Assembly (NCBI GenBank): GCA_002702385.1
Contig: NZZF01000023.1
Location: 1 to 14,891, forward strand
Direction of reading: 5' to 3'
Source of the DNA: Flavobacteriaceae bacterium
GTDB lineage: Bacteria > Bacteroidota > Bacteroidia > Flavobacteriales > Flavobacteriaceae
Length of the DNA stretch: 14,891 nt
Below the pieces are notes generated by a model, which saw only the letters and a list, made by a program, of their open reading frames with translations, had not been told where the DNA came from and ran no database searches. The translations under genes were made by a program, and so were the position numbers. Below, piece after piece: positions 1 through 8,600 of the stretch (position 1 is its first letter; each line of letters opens with the position of its first letter).

Positions 1-1
1 A

Positions 2-442
2 TTAATTTTAATGTCTTTTGGATGTGGCCCTGCTATTTTAGCAACTTCAAAATTCTACAAAATCACATTGCCTTTTTCTATTCTAATGGCAGTTTCAGTT
101 TATTATCTAAATGATATTTTGATTGATATATATGGCATAAATGGAGCTGCACTTTCGACACTTATAGTTGTTCTTTTTTTTACCTCATTGAAAATTGTTT
201 TTATAAAATATAAATTAAAAATCAGTCCTTACTCTATCAATAGTATAAAGGTAATTTCAATAATTACTATAATGTTTTTTGCTTTTCAAAATTTCAAATT
301 AACTGACAACAATATATTGTCTATAATTATTGATTCAGTTTTAATAACAATAATTTATACTTCAATAATTTATTTCATGAACGTTTCAGAGCCAATTAAC
401 AAATTGATTAAAAATATTTTATCAGGAAAGCTTAGGCTTTAG
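2..442 (+). CDS. Polysaccharide flippase-like membrane protein, C-terminal part (5' end outside window)
   Basis: The reading frame is open to the left edge: codons before the ATG at 11 (Leu-Ile-Leu) contain no stop, so that ATG is internal and the gene begins outside the window. The visible 146 residues hold about four hydrophobic stretches separated by short Lys-rich loops, including one around GAALSTLIVVLFF and a last one around IIDSVLITIIYTSIIYF. This pattern, with the phrase IYGINGAALSTLI, resembles the C-terminal helices of Wzx/MATE-like flippases that move lipid-linked sugars across the inner membrane. In flavobacteria such a gene commonly neighbours dut and the DUF4292/EnvC genes, which are also here, so context agrees. 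The gene ends with TAG at 440-442 and overlaps the 3' end of uvrA by 21 nt, tail to tail. Membrane location is clear; the flippase assignment is inference from weak motifs and context. Confidence 0.6.
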   Translation, partial: LILMSFGCGPAILATSKFYKITLPFSILMAVSVYYLNDILIDIYGINGAALSTLIVVLFFTSLKIVFIKYKLKISPYSINSIKVISIITIMFFAFQNFKLTDNNILSIIIDSVLITIIYTSIIYFMNVSEPINKLIKNILSGKLRL

Positions 443-3208
443 ATGGCCTAATAACAAAGACTTACCATCTTTAATTAAATCTTCAGGCGTACCTTTAAAT
501 ACTAAGTCTCCTCCATCATCTCCTCCAAATGGCCCCAAATCAATTATATAGTCAGATGACTTTATCAAGTCTAAGTTATGTTCAACAATAATTATTGAAT
601 GTCCAAACTCAATCAATAAGTTAAAAGATTTTATAAGCTTTTTTATGTCATGAAAATGAAGGCCTGTGGTTGGCTCATCAAAAATAAACAGTGTCTTTTC
701 TTTATTAGACCCTTTCAATAAAAACGAAGCTAGTTTAATCCTTTGTGCTTCACCGCCTGAGAGGGTTGATGAAGATTGTCCCAGTTTTACATATCCCATT
801 CCTACATCTAATAAAGCTTTAAGTTTGTTTGCTATTTTGTTTTGATTCTTTTCTTGAAAAAAAATATAAGCATCTTGAATGGTTAAATTTAAAATATCAT
901 CGATATTTTTATTTTCAAACTTAACCTTTAAAACTTCTTTTTTAAATCTCTTGCCTTTGCATGACTCGCATGTAAGAACAATATCAGACATAAATTGCAT
1001 CTCAATTTTTATTGATCCTTCGCCCTTACATTCATCACATCTTCCTCCATCAACATTAAAAGAAAAATGTTTAGGTTTTAGGCCAAATTGCTTAGAAGTG
1101 TTTTGAATTGAAAATAGTGCACGAATATCATCATACACTTTAATATAAGTTGCGGGATTGGATCTTGAAGATTGTCCAATTGGATTTTGATCTATGTATT
1201 CAATTGAATTAATTTCTTCTAAATCCCCCTTGATTTGATTAAACTGTCCTGGCTTTTCTTTAAAAATCCCTTTTTCTTTCAATAATGCAGGATATAAAAT
1301 ATTCTTAACTAATGTAGTTTTACCACTACCTGAAAGACCAGTAACACATACCATCATATTTAGAGGAAAATCAACATTTATATTTTTTAAATTGTTTTCT
1401 CTACATCCAAATAGTGATAATTTTTTTGATATTTTTCTTCTAGATGTAGGTACTTCTATACTTAAAGATTTGTTCAAATAATTAGCAGTTAATGAGTTTG
1501 ATTTAAGAAGCTTTTTAATATTTCCTTGAGCTACAACACTTCCTCCTTCAGAGCCTGCTCCAGGTCCCAAATCGATTATATGATCTGCAGATCTTATTAT
1601 GTCCTCATCGTGTTCAACAACTATGACTGAGTTTCCAATTTTTTTAAGATTTAATAATATTTCGATCAATTTCAAAGTGTCCTCTGGATGTAAACCAACA
1701 CTAGGCTCATCCAGCACATAAATAGACCCTACTAAAGCGCTACCCAAAGAAGTAGCTAAATTAATTCTTTGAGTTTCACCTCCAGAAAGTGAATTAGATT
1801 TTCTATTTAAGGTTAAATAACCGAGTCCTACATTTTTAGAAAATTCCAACCTACTTATAATCTCTTTTAATAATCTTTCACTTTTGCTTACTGCCTCACC
1901 TTTCAATTTTATTTGTTTAAAAAAATCTAGCAACTTAGAAATTGGTATATCTACTAAGTCTGTAATTGAAAGGCCATTAACTTTTACATAATTAGCTTCT
2001 TTTCTCAATCTTTTTCCCTTACAGTATGAGCAGACTGTTCTTCCTCTATATCTCGATAACATTACCCTGTTCTGAATCTTATACATTTTTTGTTCCAGTT
2101 TTTTAAAGAAAAAGTCTATCCCTTTAAAATGTTCATTACCGCTCCATAATAATTCTTTATGCTCTTTTGATAACTCAAAATAAGGTCTATGAATTGGGAA
2201 ATCGAATAAATGAGCATTCTTAACAAGTAATTGTTTATATTTTCTTAGTTTCTGACCTCTCCATGGAGCAATACAATCATCATAAACTGATAAAGAAGTA
2301 TTTGGTATCACCAGCTCAGGGTCTATACCGATAATATCTCCATATCCTCCACATTTTGAACAAGCTCCATAAGGATTATTAAAACTGAACAAATGTTCGT
2401 TTGGCTCTAAGTAACTAATACCCTTTTCTTGAAATTTTTTTGTAAAGAAATGATATGAATTTGTACTAATTTTTTTTAAGTACAATGAGCCATTACCTAC
2501 ATTAAATGCATTTTCAATAGAATCTACAATTCTATTAATGTAATCTTTATCGTTCTTAAATATTGATCTGTCAATAACCAAATAGGCGCTTTTGAATTTC
2601 CTTTCAACATAATCTTCAATCATTTCAATTTTACCATCAATTTCAATTCTAGCAAAGCCTTGATTTAAATAGAGGTTTAGGTAATCTTTAAAACTCAATT
2701 CTTCCGGTGGATAAAGCTTTATCATGATCAAAAACTTATCTCCTTCATTTAGCTTCTTAATAAAATCTAAAACGCTATTAACACTATCTTTTTTTACTTC
2801 ATTGCCTGACGATGGAGATATCGTTTTTCCAACTCTAGCATATAATAATTTTATGTATTCATATATTTCTGAACTAGTACCTACAGTCGACCTTGGATTA
2901 GAGTTGTTAACTCTTTGTTCTATAGCAATAGCAGGCGATAGGCCTTCAATATTTTTAACTTTTGGCTTATTTAATTTTCCTAAGAATTGTCTTGCATATG
3001 AGGACAAGCTTTCAATAAATCGTCTTTGACCTTCAGCATATATTGTATCAAATGCCAAGCTAGATTTTCCTGAACCTGACAATCCAGTGATTACCACCAA
3101 TTGTTTTTTTGGAATAGATACGTCAATAGATTTTAAATTATGCATTTCTGCTCCTTTAATTTCTATAGTATTTTTCACTTTCTTTTTATTAATCACTTTG
3201 CTATCCAT
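422..3208 (-). CDS. uvrA: UvrA, excinuclease ABC subunit A
   Basis: The protein is the damage-sensing ATPase of nucleotide excision repair, which loads UvrB on lesions. At 928 residues it is full length for UvrA (E. coli 940). Visible landmarks in order: Walker A GLSGSGKSS at 42-50; UvrB-binding region about 130-245, retained, so this is not the shortened UvrA2 type; ABC signature LSGGE at 474-478; Walker B VLDEPSVGLH at 498-507 with H533; second Walker A GLSGSGKTT at 624-632; insertion zinc module with cysteine pairs 724/727 and 747/750; second signature LSGGE at 816-820; second Walker B around 842-850 with H877. A CxxC also lies at 393-396. The first zinc module keeps only its second cysteine pair (283/286). 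The start at 3208 is chosen because the conserved IEIKGAEMHNLK segment lies upstream of the next Met. It overlaps the envC-like gene by 16 nt and is the last gene of the long - strand run. Confidence 0.97.
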   Translation of the reverse strand: MDSKVINKKKVKNTIEIKGAEMHNLKSIDVSIPKKQLVVITGLSGSGKSSLAFDTIYAEGQRRFIESLSSYARQFLGKLNKPKVKNIEGLSPAIAIEQRVNNSNPRSTVGTSSEIYEYIKLLYARVGKTISPSSGNEVKKDSVNSVLDFIKKLNEGDKFLIMIKLYPPEELSFKDYLNLYLNQGFARIEIDGKIEMIEDYVERKFKSAYLVIDRSIFKNDKDYINRIVDSIENAFNVGNGSLYLKKISTNSYHFFTKKFQEKGISYLEPNEHLFSFNNPYGACSKCGGYGDIIGIDPELVIPNTSLSVYDDCIAPWRGQKLRKYKQLLVKNAHLFDFPIHRPYFELSKEHKELLWSGNEHFKGIDFFFKKLEQKMYKIQNRVMLSRYRGRTVCSYCKGKRLRKEANYVKVNGLSITDLVDIPISKLLDFFKQIKLKGEAVSKSERLLKEIISRLEFSKNVGLGYLTLNRKSNSLSGGETQRINLATSLGSALVGSIYVLDEPSVGLHPEDTLKLIEILLNLKKIGNSVIVVEHDEDIIRSADHIIDLGPGAGSEGGSVVAQGNIKKLLKSNSLTANYLNKSLSIEVPTSRRKISKKLSLFGCRENNLKNINVDFPLNMMVCVTGLSGSGKTTLVKNILYPALLKEKGIFKEKPGQFNQIKGDLEEINSIEYIDQNPIGQSSRSNPATYIKVYDDIRALFSIQNTSKQFGLKPKHFSFNVDGGRCDECKGEGSIKIEMQFMSDIVLTCESCKGKRFKKEVLKVKFENKNIDDILNLTIQDAYIFFQEKNQNKIANKLKALLDVGMGYVKLGQSSSTLSGGEAQRIKLASFLLKGSNKEKTLFIFDEPTTGLHFHDIKKLIKSFNLLIEFGHSIIIVEHNLDLIKSSDYIIDLGPFGGDDGGDLVFKGTPEDLIKDGKSLLLGHLKPKLS
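427..440. terminator. Small inverted repeat at convergent gene ends, possible weak terminator
   Basis: AAAGC-TTAG-GCTTT forms a perfect 5-bp stem with a 4-nt loop inside the overlapping ends of the flippase-like gene and uvrA. On the - strand a short T run (TATTTTTAAT) follows about ten bases later; on the + strand no T run follows. The stem is short and AT-rich, so a role in termination is only a possibility. Confidence 0.2.
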
Positions 3209-4395
3209 AAATATGGGTCTAAGGCAGTTGTATTATTAAAAATACTAAACTGCAAGGTTGTTTTAGATTCTGAGTTATTGCTAAATACCTGACCAATTAT
3301 ATCTAGAGACTCAATATTTTGTCCTTTACTAACATACACTTTCGATAAGTTCTTGTATACACTAATATAATTTCCATGTTGGATTAACAACGTTAAGTTG
3401 CTGCCTTTAAATTTTAAAATTGATAATACTTTACCTTTAAACACAGCCCTAATGTTTGCGTTTTTTGTTGTTGCAATTACTATTCCATTACTTTTAATCT
3501 TTGTTGTTCTAACAACAGGGTGTGGTTGCAATCCAAACTTTTGTATAATTACACCTCTTTCAACTGGCCACGGCAAATTACCCTTATTTTTAGAAAAACT
3601 TTCTGCTAAAGCTTTTGCTTCAGGTGTAAGAGAAAATGTCGTAGAAGATGTGTTTTTATTTGATTCTCTAATTGCTTCTTTAATTAGCCTGTCAATTTCC
3701 TTATCTAAAAGAGATGCTTGTTTTTGTTTGTCGTTGATCTGCTTTTTATATGTGCTTTCTCTTTTTCTTAATGAATTGATTAGAGTGTTTTGCTCTTTCT
3801 TTTCATTATCAAGCTCCATTCTTTCAATCATATTTGACTCTATTAGAGATTCTTTTTGAGAAATTATAATTTTTAAAGTATCGTTTGAGGCTTTAACGCC
3901 TTCCACTTTATCTTGAATTGAAGAAGCCATTTCTTTTCTGCTTTTTGAAAATTGATCAAAATATTGTGATCTTTTTAATGCTTGTAAAAAATTTTGTGAA
4001 GAAAGCAGAAACATTATTCTACTTTCTTTTAGCCTGCTTTTGTATGAATTAAATACCATATCAGCATAATCTTTTCTAGCGCTAAGAATCTCAATATTTA
4101 ACTTGTTTATTTTGTCTTCATTTCTTACAACATTAGAGTTAAGCAAATTGATTTGTTGATTGGTAAGCTTTATTAATGATTGTTTTCTATTTATTTTTAG
4201 AGTTAAATTTTCAAGATCACTAAAGGCGTTTTTCTTCTTTTTTGAATTATCAATCAATAATGAATTAATTTTTAAAATCTCTTCTTTTAAAACTTTTCTT
4301 TTATTTTCGAGTTCTTTAATTTTTTGTGTTTGGCCTACAAAAACATAAGGAATTAAAAAAAAGATTAACGATATTTTAATAAAAAACTTTTTCAA
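3193..4395 (-). CDS. envC: EnvC-like murein hydrolase activator (degenerate LytM/M23 domain)
   Basis: A 400-residue exported protein. Residues 1-22 are a basic-hydrophobic signal peptide, 23 to about 245 are Lys/Glu/Asn-rich and strongly predicted to form coiled coils, and about 274-400 is a LytM/M23 fold starting at LPWPVERGVIIQKFG. The zinc ligands of active M23 endopeptidases are not visible: the first His/Asp motif is replaced around TTKIKSNGIVI (297-307), and the usual HxH near the end reads LQFSIF (381-386); only the isolated H340 in LLIQHGNY remains. This fits the non-catalytic EnvC/NlpD class, which activates amidases during daughter-cell separation, in the periplasm. The start is TTG at 4395: an in-frame TAA lies two codons upstream and no Met occurs before residue 113. 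The TTG overlaps the DUF4292 stop as TTGA, suggesting translational coupling. Amidase activation is inferred from the family. Confidence 0.88.
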   Translation of the reverse strand: MKKFFIKISLIFFLIPYVFVGQTQKIKELENKRKVLKEEILKINSLLIDNSKKKKNAFSDLENLTLKINRKQSLIKLTNQQINLLNSNVVRNEDKINKLNIEILSARKDYADMVFNSYKSRLKESRIMFLLSSQNFLQALKRSQYFDQFSKSRKEMASSIQDKVEGVKASNDTLKIIISQKESLIESNMIERMELDNEKKEQNTLINSLRKRESTYKKQINDKQKQASLLDKEIDRLIKEAIRESNKNTSSTTFSLTPEAKALAESFSKNKGNLPWPVERGVIIQKFGLQPHPVVRTTKIKSNGIVIATTKNANIRAVFKGKVLSILKFKGSNLTLLIQHGNYISVYKNLSKVYVSKGQNIESLDIIGQVFSNNSESKTTLQFSIFNNTTALDPYLWIAK

Positions 4396-5150
4396 ATTTT
4401 AATTCTTGAATAGCCTTTTGGAACTCTGTAAGGGAATGTTAATCCCCTGTCCAAAAGCCTTGATCTATTCTTTATATTTAAATTAATTACATTATTGTCA
4501 TATATAATTCTCGCTCTAATTTGAGATGGAATGTCTTTTGTTTTATCGATGAGTTTTCCAGAATATAATAACTGAATAGAAGCCCCTGACTTATTGTGAA
4601 CTATTGATTGTTGTGTTAAATTTTTCATCTGACTATCGAATACAAACCTAAAATTGAAATCATTTGAGTAATTCTCAAATAAAACACCTTCATCAATAAT
4701 CGATTTTTTTGAGTCATTTAACTTATCTACTGAAAATAGTGGGTTACCAATTAAAATCCTTTGTACTTCCTCCAATCCAAGATTCAAATTAAATTTACTA
4801 TTAAGCTCATCTATTGAACTTTGAAAATATTCTCTATTAATTCTATCATAACCTAAAACCTTATCGCTTTCAATAAGAATTTTAAATACAGGCAAAATAA
4901 CGTTTCCTGAAAGTAAAATTTTAGAACCTGAGTCTATACGAGAAGTTAAATCAAAAGTTAGATATTGCTTATTGATTTGTAAATTGACCTTGCTTGAAAT
5001 AATAATATTATCAAATAAAAAAGGTAAAAAATTTTCAAGTTCTGTAGTTGACTCGATTTCTATTGGGACAGTTTTTTTTTCAGAAATCTTTTTTTTTGAA
5101 GCACCACAGCTTATTAATGCAAACATTAAAAAGAAGTAGAAAAAACGCAT
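4392..5150 (-). CDS. DUF4292 family outer-membrane-type lipoprotein
   Basis: A 252-residue protein whose N-terminus MRFFYFFLMFALISC is a lipoprotein signal with lipobox LISC; Cys15 is the expected lipidation site, followed by Gly-Ala-Ser-Lys and a polar linker. The rest is beta-rich with alternating hydrophobic residues, including segments KVNLQINKQYLTFDLTSRI and SKILLSGNVILPVFKILIES, as in DUF4292 proteins, which I recall being grouped with LolA/LolB-like lipid-binding folds. It ends in the positively charged PYRVPKGYSRIKI, typical of the family. The function of DUF4292 is not established. Its conserved place just before an EnvC-like gene in flavobacteria, also seen here, points to an envelope role. 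The gene starts 12 nt after dut and its TGA stop overlaps the downstream TTG start. Confidence 0.82.
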   Translation of the reverse strand: MRFFYFFLMFALISCGASKKKISEKKTVPIEIESTTELENFLPFLFDNIIISSKVNLQINKQYLTFDLTSRIDSGSKILLSGNVILPVFKILIESDKVLGYDRINREYFQSSIDELNSKFNLNLGLEEVQRILIGNPLFSVDKLNDSKKSIIDEGVLFENYSNDFNFRFVFDSQMKNLTQQSIVHNKSGASIQLLYSGKLIDKTKDIPSQIRARIIYDNNVINLNIKNRSRLLDRGLTFPYRVPKGYSRIKI

Positions 5151-5162
5151 CCTATGAAGATA

Positions 5163-5597
5163 TTAATTACTTCCTGTACTGCCAAACCCAGAAGCTCCTC
5201 TTGATGTTAAATTTATTTTGTCTGAAGTTTCCCATTCTACTTTTTCAAATTTTGATATTACTAATTGAGCTATTCTATCTCCGCTATTAACAACAAACTC
5301 TTCATTTGAATGATTAATTAAAATAACCCCAACATCTCCTCTGTAATCAGCATCAATAGTGCCAGGAGAATTTAAAACAGTAATTCCTTTTTTAAAAGCC
5401 AAGCCACTTCTAGGTCTTACTTGTGCTTCATAGCCTTCAGGCAATTCGATATGTAACCCGGTTTTAATTAACTTTCTTTCTCCAGGATTTAAAGTTATTG
5501 GCTCTTCTGCATAAGCACGTAGGTCCATTCCAGCTGAAAGTGAGGTCTCGTAGTTAGGAATCGGGTTATTAGATTTATTAATAATTTTAACTTTCAT
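5163..5597 (-). CDS. dut: dUTP diphosphatase (dUTPase)
   Basis: Hydrolyses dUTP to dUMP and pyrophosphate in the cytoplasm, keeping uracil out of DNA and supplying dUMP for thymidylate synthesis. The 144-residue length is normal for the homotrimeric enzyme, and all five motifs are present: AGMDLRA (22-28), PRSGLAF (62-68), GTIDADYRGDVGVI (79-92), GDRIAQLVI (106-114) and the C-terminal RGASGFGSTG (133-142) that closes over the active site. Asp82 corresponds to the general base and Tyr85 to the residue that excludes ribose. It starts with ATG nine nt after atpG and lies 12 nt before the DUF4292 gene, so it probably shares the ATP synthase transcript. Nothing looks degenerate. Confidence 0.98.
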   Translation of the reverse strand: MKVKIINKSNNPIPNYETSLSAGMDLRAYAEEPITLNPGERKLIKTGLHIELPEGYEAQVRPRSGLAFKKGITVLNSPGTIDADYRGDVGVILINHSNEEFVVNSGDRIAQLVISKFEKVEWETSDKINLTSRGASGFGSTGSN

Positions 5598-5606
5598 GAA
5601 GTTAAA

Positions 5607-6467
5607 TTACCCTTTTAAAGCTTCAGCTCCTGAAACTATTTCTAAAATTTCATTGGTAATCGCAGCTTGTCTAGCTTTATTATAAGTTAAAACTAAATCA
5701 TCTTTAAGCTCTGTTGCATTATCAGTAGCTTTATGCATGGCTGTCATTCTTGCTCCGTGTTCTCCTGCAAATGAATCTCTTATAGATTTAAATAGTTGAA
5801 TCTTCAACGATTTTGGAACAAGCTCTGAAACAATTTGCTCCATTGAAGGCTCGAATATATAATCTGATAATGGCTCAGACTCCTCAGGACTAACTATTGG
5901 TAGAAACTGCTCAGTTTTAATTATTTGATTAGCCGCATTTTTAAAACTATTGAAGATAATCTCAACATGATCAAAATTGCCAGAACTAAATTCTTCTATA
6001 ATTTTTTCTGTGATTTTTGAAGATTCTTCATAGGTTAAATTGTCGTAAATAAAACTATAATTATCTATTACATTTTCAGTCTTAGAAAGAACATCATTTG
6101 CTTTTTTACCAATAACTAAATAGCTAAAGTTAGCATTGGAAAACTTTTCAGAATTTTTTAATGCAAGTGATTGTTTAATCACATTGGAATTGAATGCTCC
6201 GCAAAGACCTTTATTAGATGAAATAGCAACCACAAGAATATTTTTCACTGGTCTAGAGTCAGATAGATAAGAAATACTTGAGGAAGAAATAATTTGAGAA
6301 AAACTTGACATTAATTCGGTTAATTTCTCAGAATAAGGTCTCATGGCTGTAATAGCGTCTTGAGCTTTTTTAAGCTTAGCTGCTGAAACCATTTTCATTG
6401 CACTAGTAATCTTCATGGTTGAAGTTACAGATGAGATTCTATTTCTTATTTCTTTTAGGTTTGCCAT
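5607..6467 (-). CDS. atpG: ATP synthase F1 gamma subunit
   Basis: The central rotor shaft of F1, coupling c-ring rotation to catalysis. The 286 residues are the usual length. The N-terminal helix carries the conserved MANLKEIRNRISSV and STMKITSAMKMVSAAKL segments, and the C-terminal helix carries GARMTAMHKATDNA and ILEIVSGAEAL, which together form the coiled coil inside the alpha3beta3 ring. The middle has the expected SSNKGLCGAFN motif. Three nt separate it from atpA, and it is the last ATP synthase gene of this cluster; beta and epsilon genes do not follow, dut does. That split is common in Bacteroidota. Confidence 0.98.
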   Translation of the reverse strand: MANLKEIRNRISSVTSTMKITSAMKMVSAAKLKKAQDAITAMRPYSEKLTELMSSFSQIISSSSISYLSDSRPVKNILVVAISSNKGLCGAFNSNVIKQSLALKNSEKFSNANFSYLVIGKKANDVLSKTENVIDNYSFIYDNLTYEESSKITEKIIEEFSSGNFDHVEIIFNSFKNAANQIIKTEQFLPIVSPEESEPLSDYIFEPSMEQIVSELVPKSLKIQLFKSIRDSFAGEHGARMTAMHKATDNATELKDDLVLTYNKARQAAITNEILEIVSGAEALKG

Positions 6468-6470
6468 TAA

Positions 6471-8048
6471 TTATTCGTATGATGAACTTATTTCAGCCCC
6501 AACTTTTTCTAAAGCAGTAATTACATCATCTGTTAATTTTCCTTCTTTTATTGAGTCAAGAATCTTTCTGTATTTTAAATTCATAAGTTCTAAAAACTTC
6601 TTTTCAAACTCTTTTACTTTATCAACCGGAACAGATTTTAACAAGTTTTTTGATCCTAAATAAATTATTGCGACTTGATCTTCAACAGTGAAAGGGTCAT
6701 TTTGGGCTTGCTTTAATATTTCAACATTACGCATACCTTTTTCAATAACCCCTAAAGTCACAGGGTCCAAGTCTGATCCAAACTTAGCAAATGCTTGCAG
6801 TTCTCTAAACTGAGCTTGATCAAGTTTTAATGTCCCTGCTACTTTTTTCATTGACTTAATCTGAGCTGATCCTCCCACTCGAGAAACTGAAATTCCTACG
6901 TTAATTGCTGGACGTACACCAGAATTGAACAAGTCAGATTCTAAAAATATCTGACCATCAGTAATTGAAATTACATTAGTTGGAATATATGCAGAAACAT
7001 CTCCTGCTTGAGTCTCAATAATTGGAAGTGCTGTTAAAGATCCTCCACCTTTAACAACGGGTTTTAATGGTTCTGGAAGATCATTCATGTTTTTTGCTAT
7101 ATCATCGTCATTAATAACCTTTGCTGATCTTTCAAGAAGTCTAGAATGAAGGTAAAAGACATCTCCAGGATAAGCTTCTCTTCCTGGGGGTCTTCTTAAC
7201 AATAATGAAACTTCACGGTAAGCAACTGCTTGTTTGGAAAGGTCATCATAAATGATTAAGGCTGGTCTTCCAGTGTCTCTAAAGTATTCTCCAATAGCAG
7301 CTCCAGCAAAAGGAGCATAAACTTGCATTGGAGCAGGGTCAGAAGCATTAGCAGCAACAATTGTCGTATAAGCTAGTGCGCCTTTATCCTCAAGAGTTTT
7401 TGCGATTCCAGCAACAGTAGAGGCTTTTTGACCTACAGCAACATAAATACAATATACAGGATTGCCTGCATCATAAAATTCTTTTTGATTTAAAATTGTA
7501 TCAATACATACTGTAGTTTTTCCAGTTTGTCTATCACCAATCACAAGCTCTCTTTGGCCTCTTCCAATTGGAATCATTGCATCAATAGACTTGATTCCAG
7601 TTTGTAAAGGCTCGTTAACAGGCTGCCTGTAAATAACACCAGGAGCTTTTCTTTCTAAAGGCATTTCATACATTTTTCCTTCAATCTTCCCTTTACCATC
7701 AATTGGTTGGCCCAATGTGTTTACAACTCTACCAACAACTCCTTCTCCAACATTAATAGATGCAATTCTTTTTGTTCTTTTAACGATGTCTCCTTCTTTA
7801 ATCTCTTTTGATGGACCTAAAAGTACTACTCCAACATTATCCTCTTCAAGATTTAGTACGATCCCTTCCATTCCATTTTCAAATTGCACTAATTCTCCAT
7901 ATTGAACATTGGAAAGTCCATAAACTCTAGAAATTCCATCCCCAACCTGGAGAACAGTTCCTACTTCGTCAAGTGAGGGAGAAACATCGCTTCCCGTTAA
8001 TTGTTTTTTAATAATCGCTGATATTTCAGCAGGCTTAATATCTGCCAT
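6471..8048 (-). CDS. atpA: ATP synthase F1 alpha subunit
   Basis: The non-catalytic nucleotide-binding subunit of the F1 hexamer. Its 525 residues show the beta-barrel domain with [10 protein letters not shown] (37-46), P-loop GDRQTGKTT (171-179), VAVGQKAST near 203-211, Walker B-type [10 protein letters not shown] (264-273), [19 protein letters not shown] (285-303) and the family signature [14 protein letters not shown] (380-393), where Arg390 matches the arginine finger reaching the neighbouring beta site. A short extra segment around 312-335 ([19 protein letters not shown]), before [12 protein letters not shown], makes it slightly longer than the E. coli protein (513); as I recall this is usual in Bacteroidota. 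It sits between atpH and atpG with 3-nt gaps on both sides. Confidence 0.99.
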   Translation of the reverse strand: MADIKPAEISAIIKKQLTGSDVSPSLDEVGTVLQVGDGISRVYGLSNVQYGELVQFENGMEGIVLNLEEDNVGVVLLGPSKEIKEGDIVKRTKRIASINVGEGVVGRVVNTLGQPIDGKGKIEGKMYEMPLERKAPGVIYRQPVNEPLQTGIKSIDAMIPIGRGQRELVIGDRQTGKTTVCIDTILNQKEFYDAGNPVYCIYVAVGQKASTVAGIAKTLEDKGALAYTTIVAANASDPAPMQVYAPFAGAAIGEYFRDTGRPALIIYDDLSKQAVAYREVSLLLRRPPGREAYPGDVFYLHSRLLERSAKVINDDDIAKNMNDLPEPLKPVVKGGGSLTALPIIETQAGDVSAYIPTNVISITDGQIFLESDLFNSGVRPAINVGISVSRVGGSAQIKSMKKVAGTLKLDQAQFRELQAFAKFGSDLDPVTLGVIEKGMRNVEILKQAQNDPFTVEDQVAIIYLGSKNLLKSVPVDKVKEFEKKFLELMNLKYRKILDSIKEGKLTDDVITALEKVGAEISSSYE

Positions 8049-8051
8049 AAC

Positions 8052-8600
8052 TTATTGTATTGATATATTAATAAAATCTTGTTTTAACTTATTTAATTGA
8101 TTTTTAAAGCTAGCGTCATACTGTAAATCTCCTATACGCAAAACAAATCCCCCAACTATATTTGAATCAATTTTGTTTACAAGGGTTATGTTTTTATTAG
8201 TAATATTTCTAACCTTATTTTCAATTTCTTTAATTGTTGAAGATTTAAGCTCAGAGGATGAAGTTAAAACAACCTCTTGGTTTTGAACGTGTTCATTATA
8301 CAATACGACAAAACTATTAGCTACATCATCAAAAAGATCAATTCTTCTGTTTTTCATCAAAAGCTCAATCAGATCTTTAGTTCTTTTAGAAGAGTTTTTA
8401 AATACAGCTTTAAGAGCATTGAGCTTATCAGAATCTTTGACAACTTTACTGTCTACGAAAAGTTTTAATTCTTTAGACTCTTCAAAAGCTTTTGAAACAC
8501 TTTTCATATCCTCAAAAACCAAATCTAAATCCTTTTTGTTTTCAAGACATGATTGAAGTGTTGCTTTTGCGTATCTATATGCTGCTCTGTTATAAATCAC
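8052..8600 (-). CDS. atpH: ATP synthase F1 delta subunit
   Basis: Delta caps F1 and ties it to the peripheral stalk formed by subunit b. The 182-residue protein has the family N-terminus (NRAAYRYAKATLQSC, helix bundle) and the conserved C-terminal hairpin IVGGFVLRIGDLQYDASFKNQLNKL split over the last 40 residues. The start is a GTG at 8600-8598: the conserved RAAYRYAKA motif begins four codons later, so no downstream start is plausible. The GTG overlaps the TGA stop of atpF as GTGA, a classic coupled arrangement. The gene is three nt before atpA. Confidence 0.97.
   Translation of the reverse strand: MIYNRAAYRYAKATLQSCLENKKDLDLVFEDMKSVSKAFEESKELKLFVDSKVVKDSDKLNALKAVFKNSSKRTKDLIELLMKNRRIDLFDDVANSFVVLYNEHVQNQEVVLTSSSELKSSTIKEIENKVRNITNKNITLVNKIDSNIVGGFVLRIGDLQYDASFKNQLNKLKQDFINISIQ

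Noticed and set aside
411..420. AAAATATTTT palindrome near the left junction as a regulatory site
   Set aside because: A/T-only palindromes of this size are common in DNA this AT-rich, and it lies within coding sequence.
11..442. ATG at 11 as the real start of the left-edge gene
   Set aside because: The frame is open through the left edge with hydrophobic codons before the ATG, and the length is far below a full flippase.
422..3208. UvrA2-type or drug-resistance UvrA paralogue
   Set aside because: The UvrB-binding region between the first Walker A and the first zinc module is present at near normal length.
3398..3859. Antisense 153-codon + strand frame inside the envC-like gene
   Set aside because: Hydrophobic Leu/Ser/Phe-rich content is expected from the complement of a Lys/Glu-rich coiled-coil coding region; no independent start context or family match.
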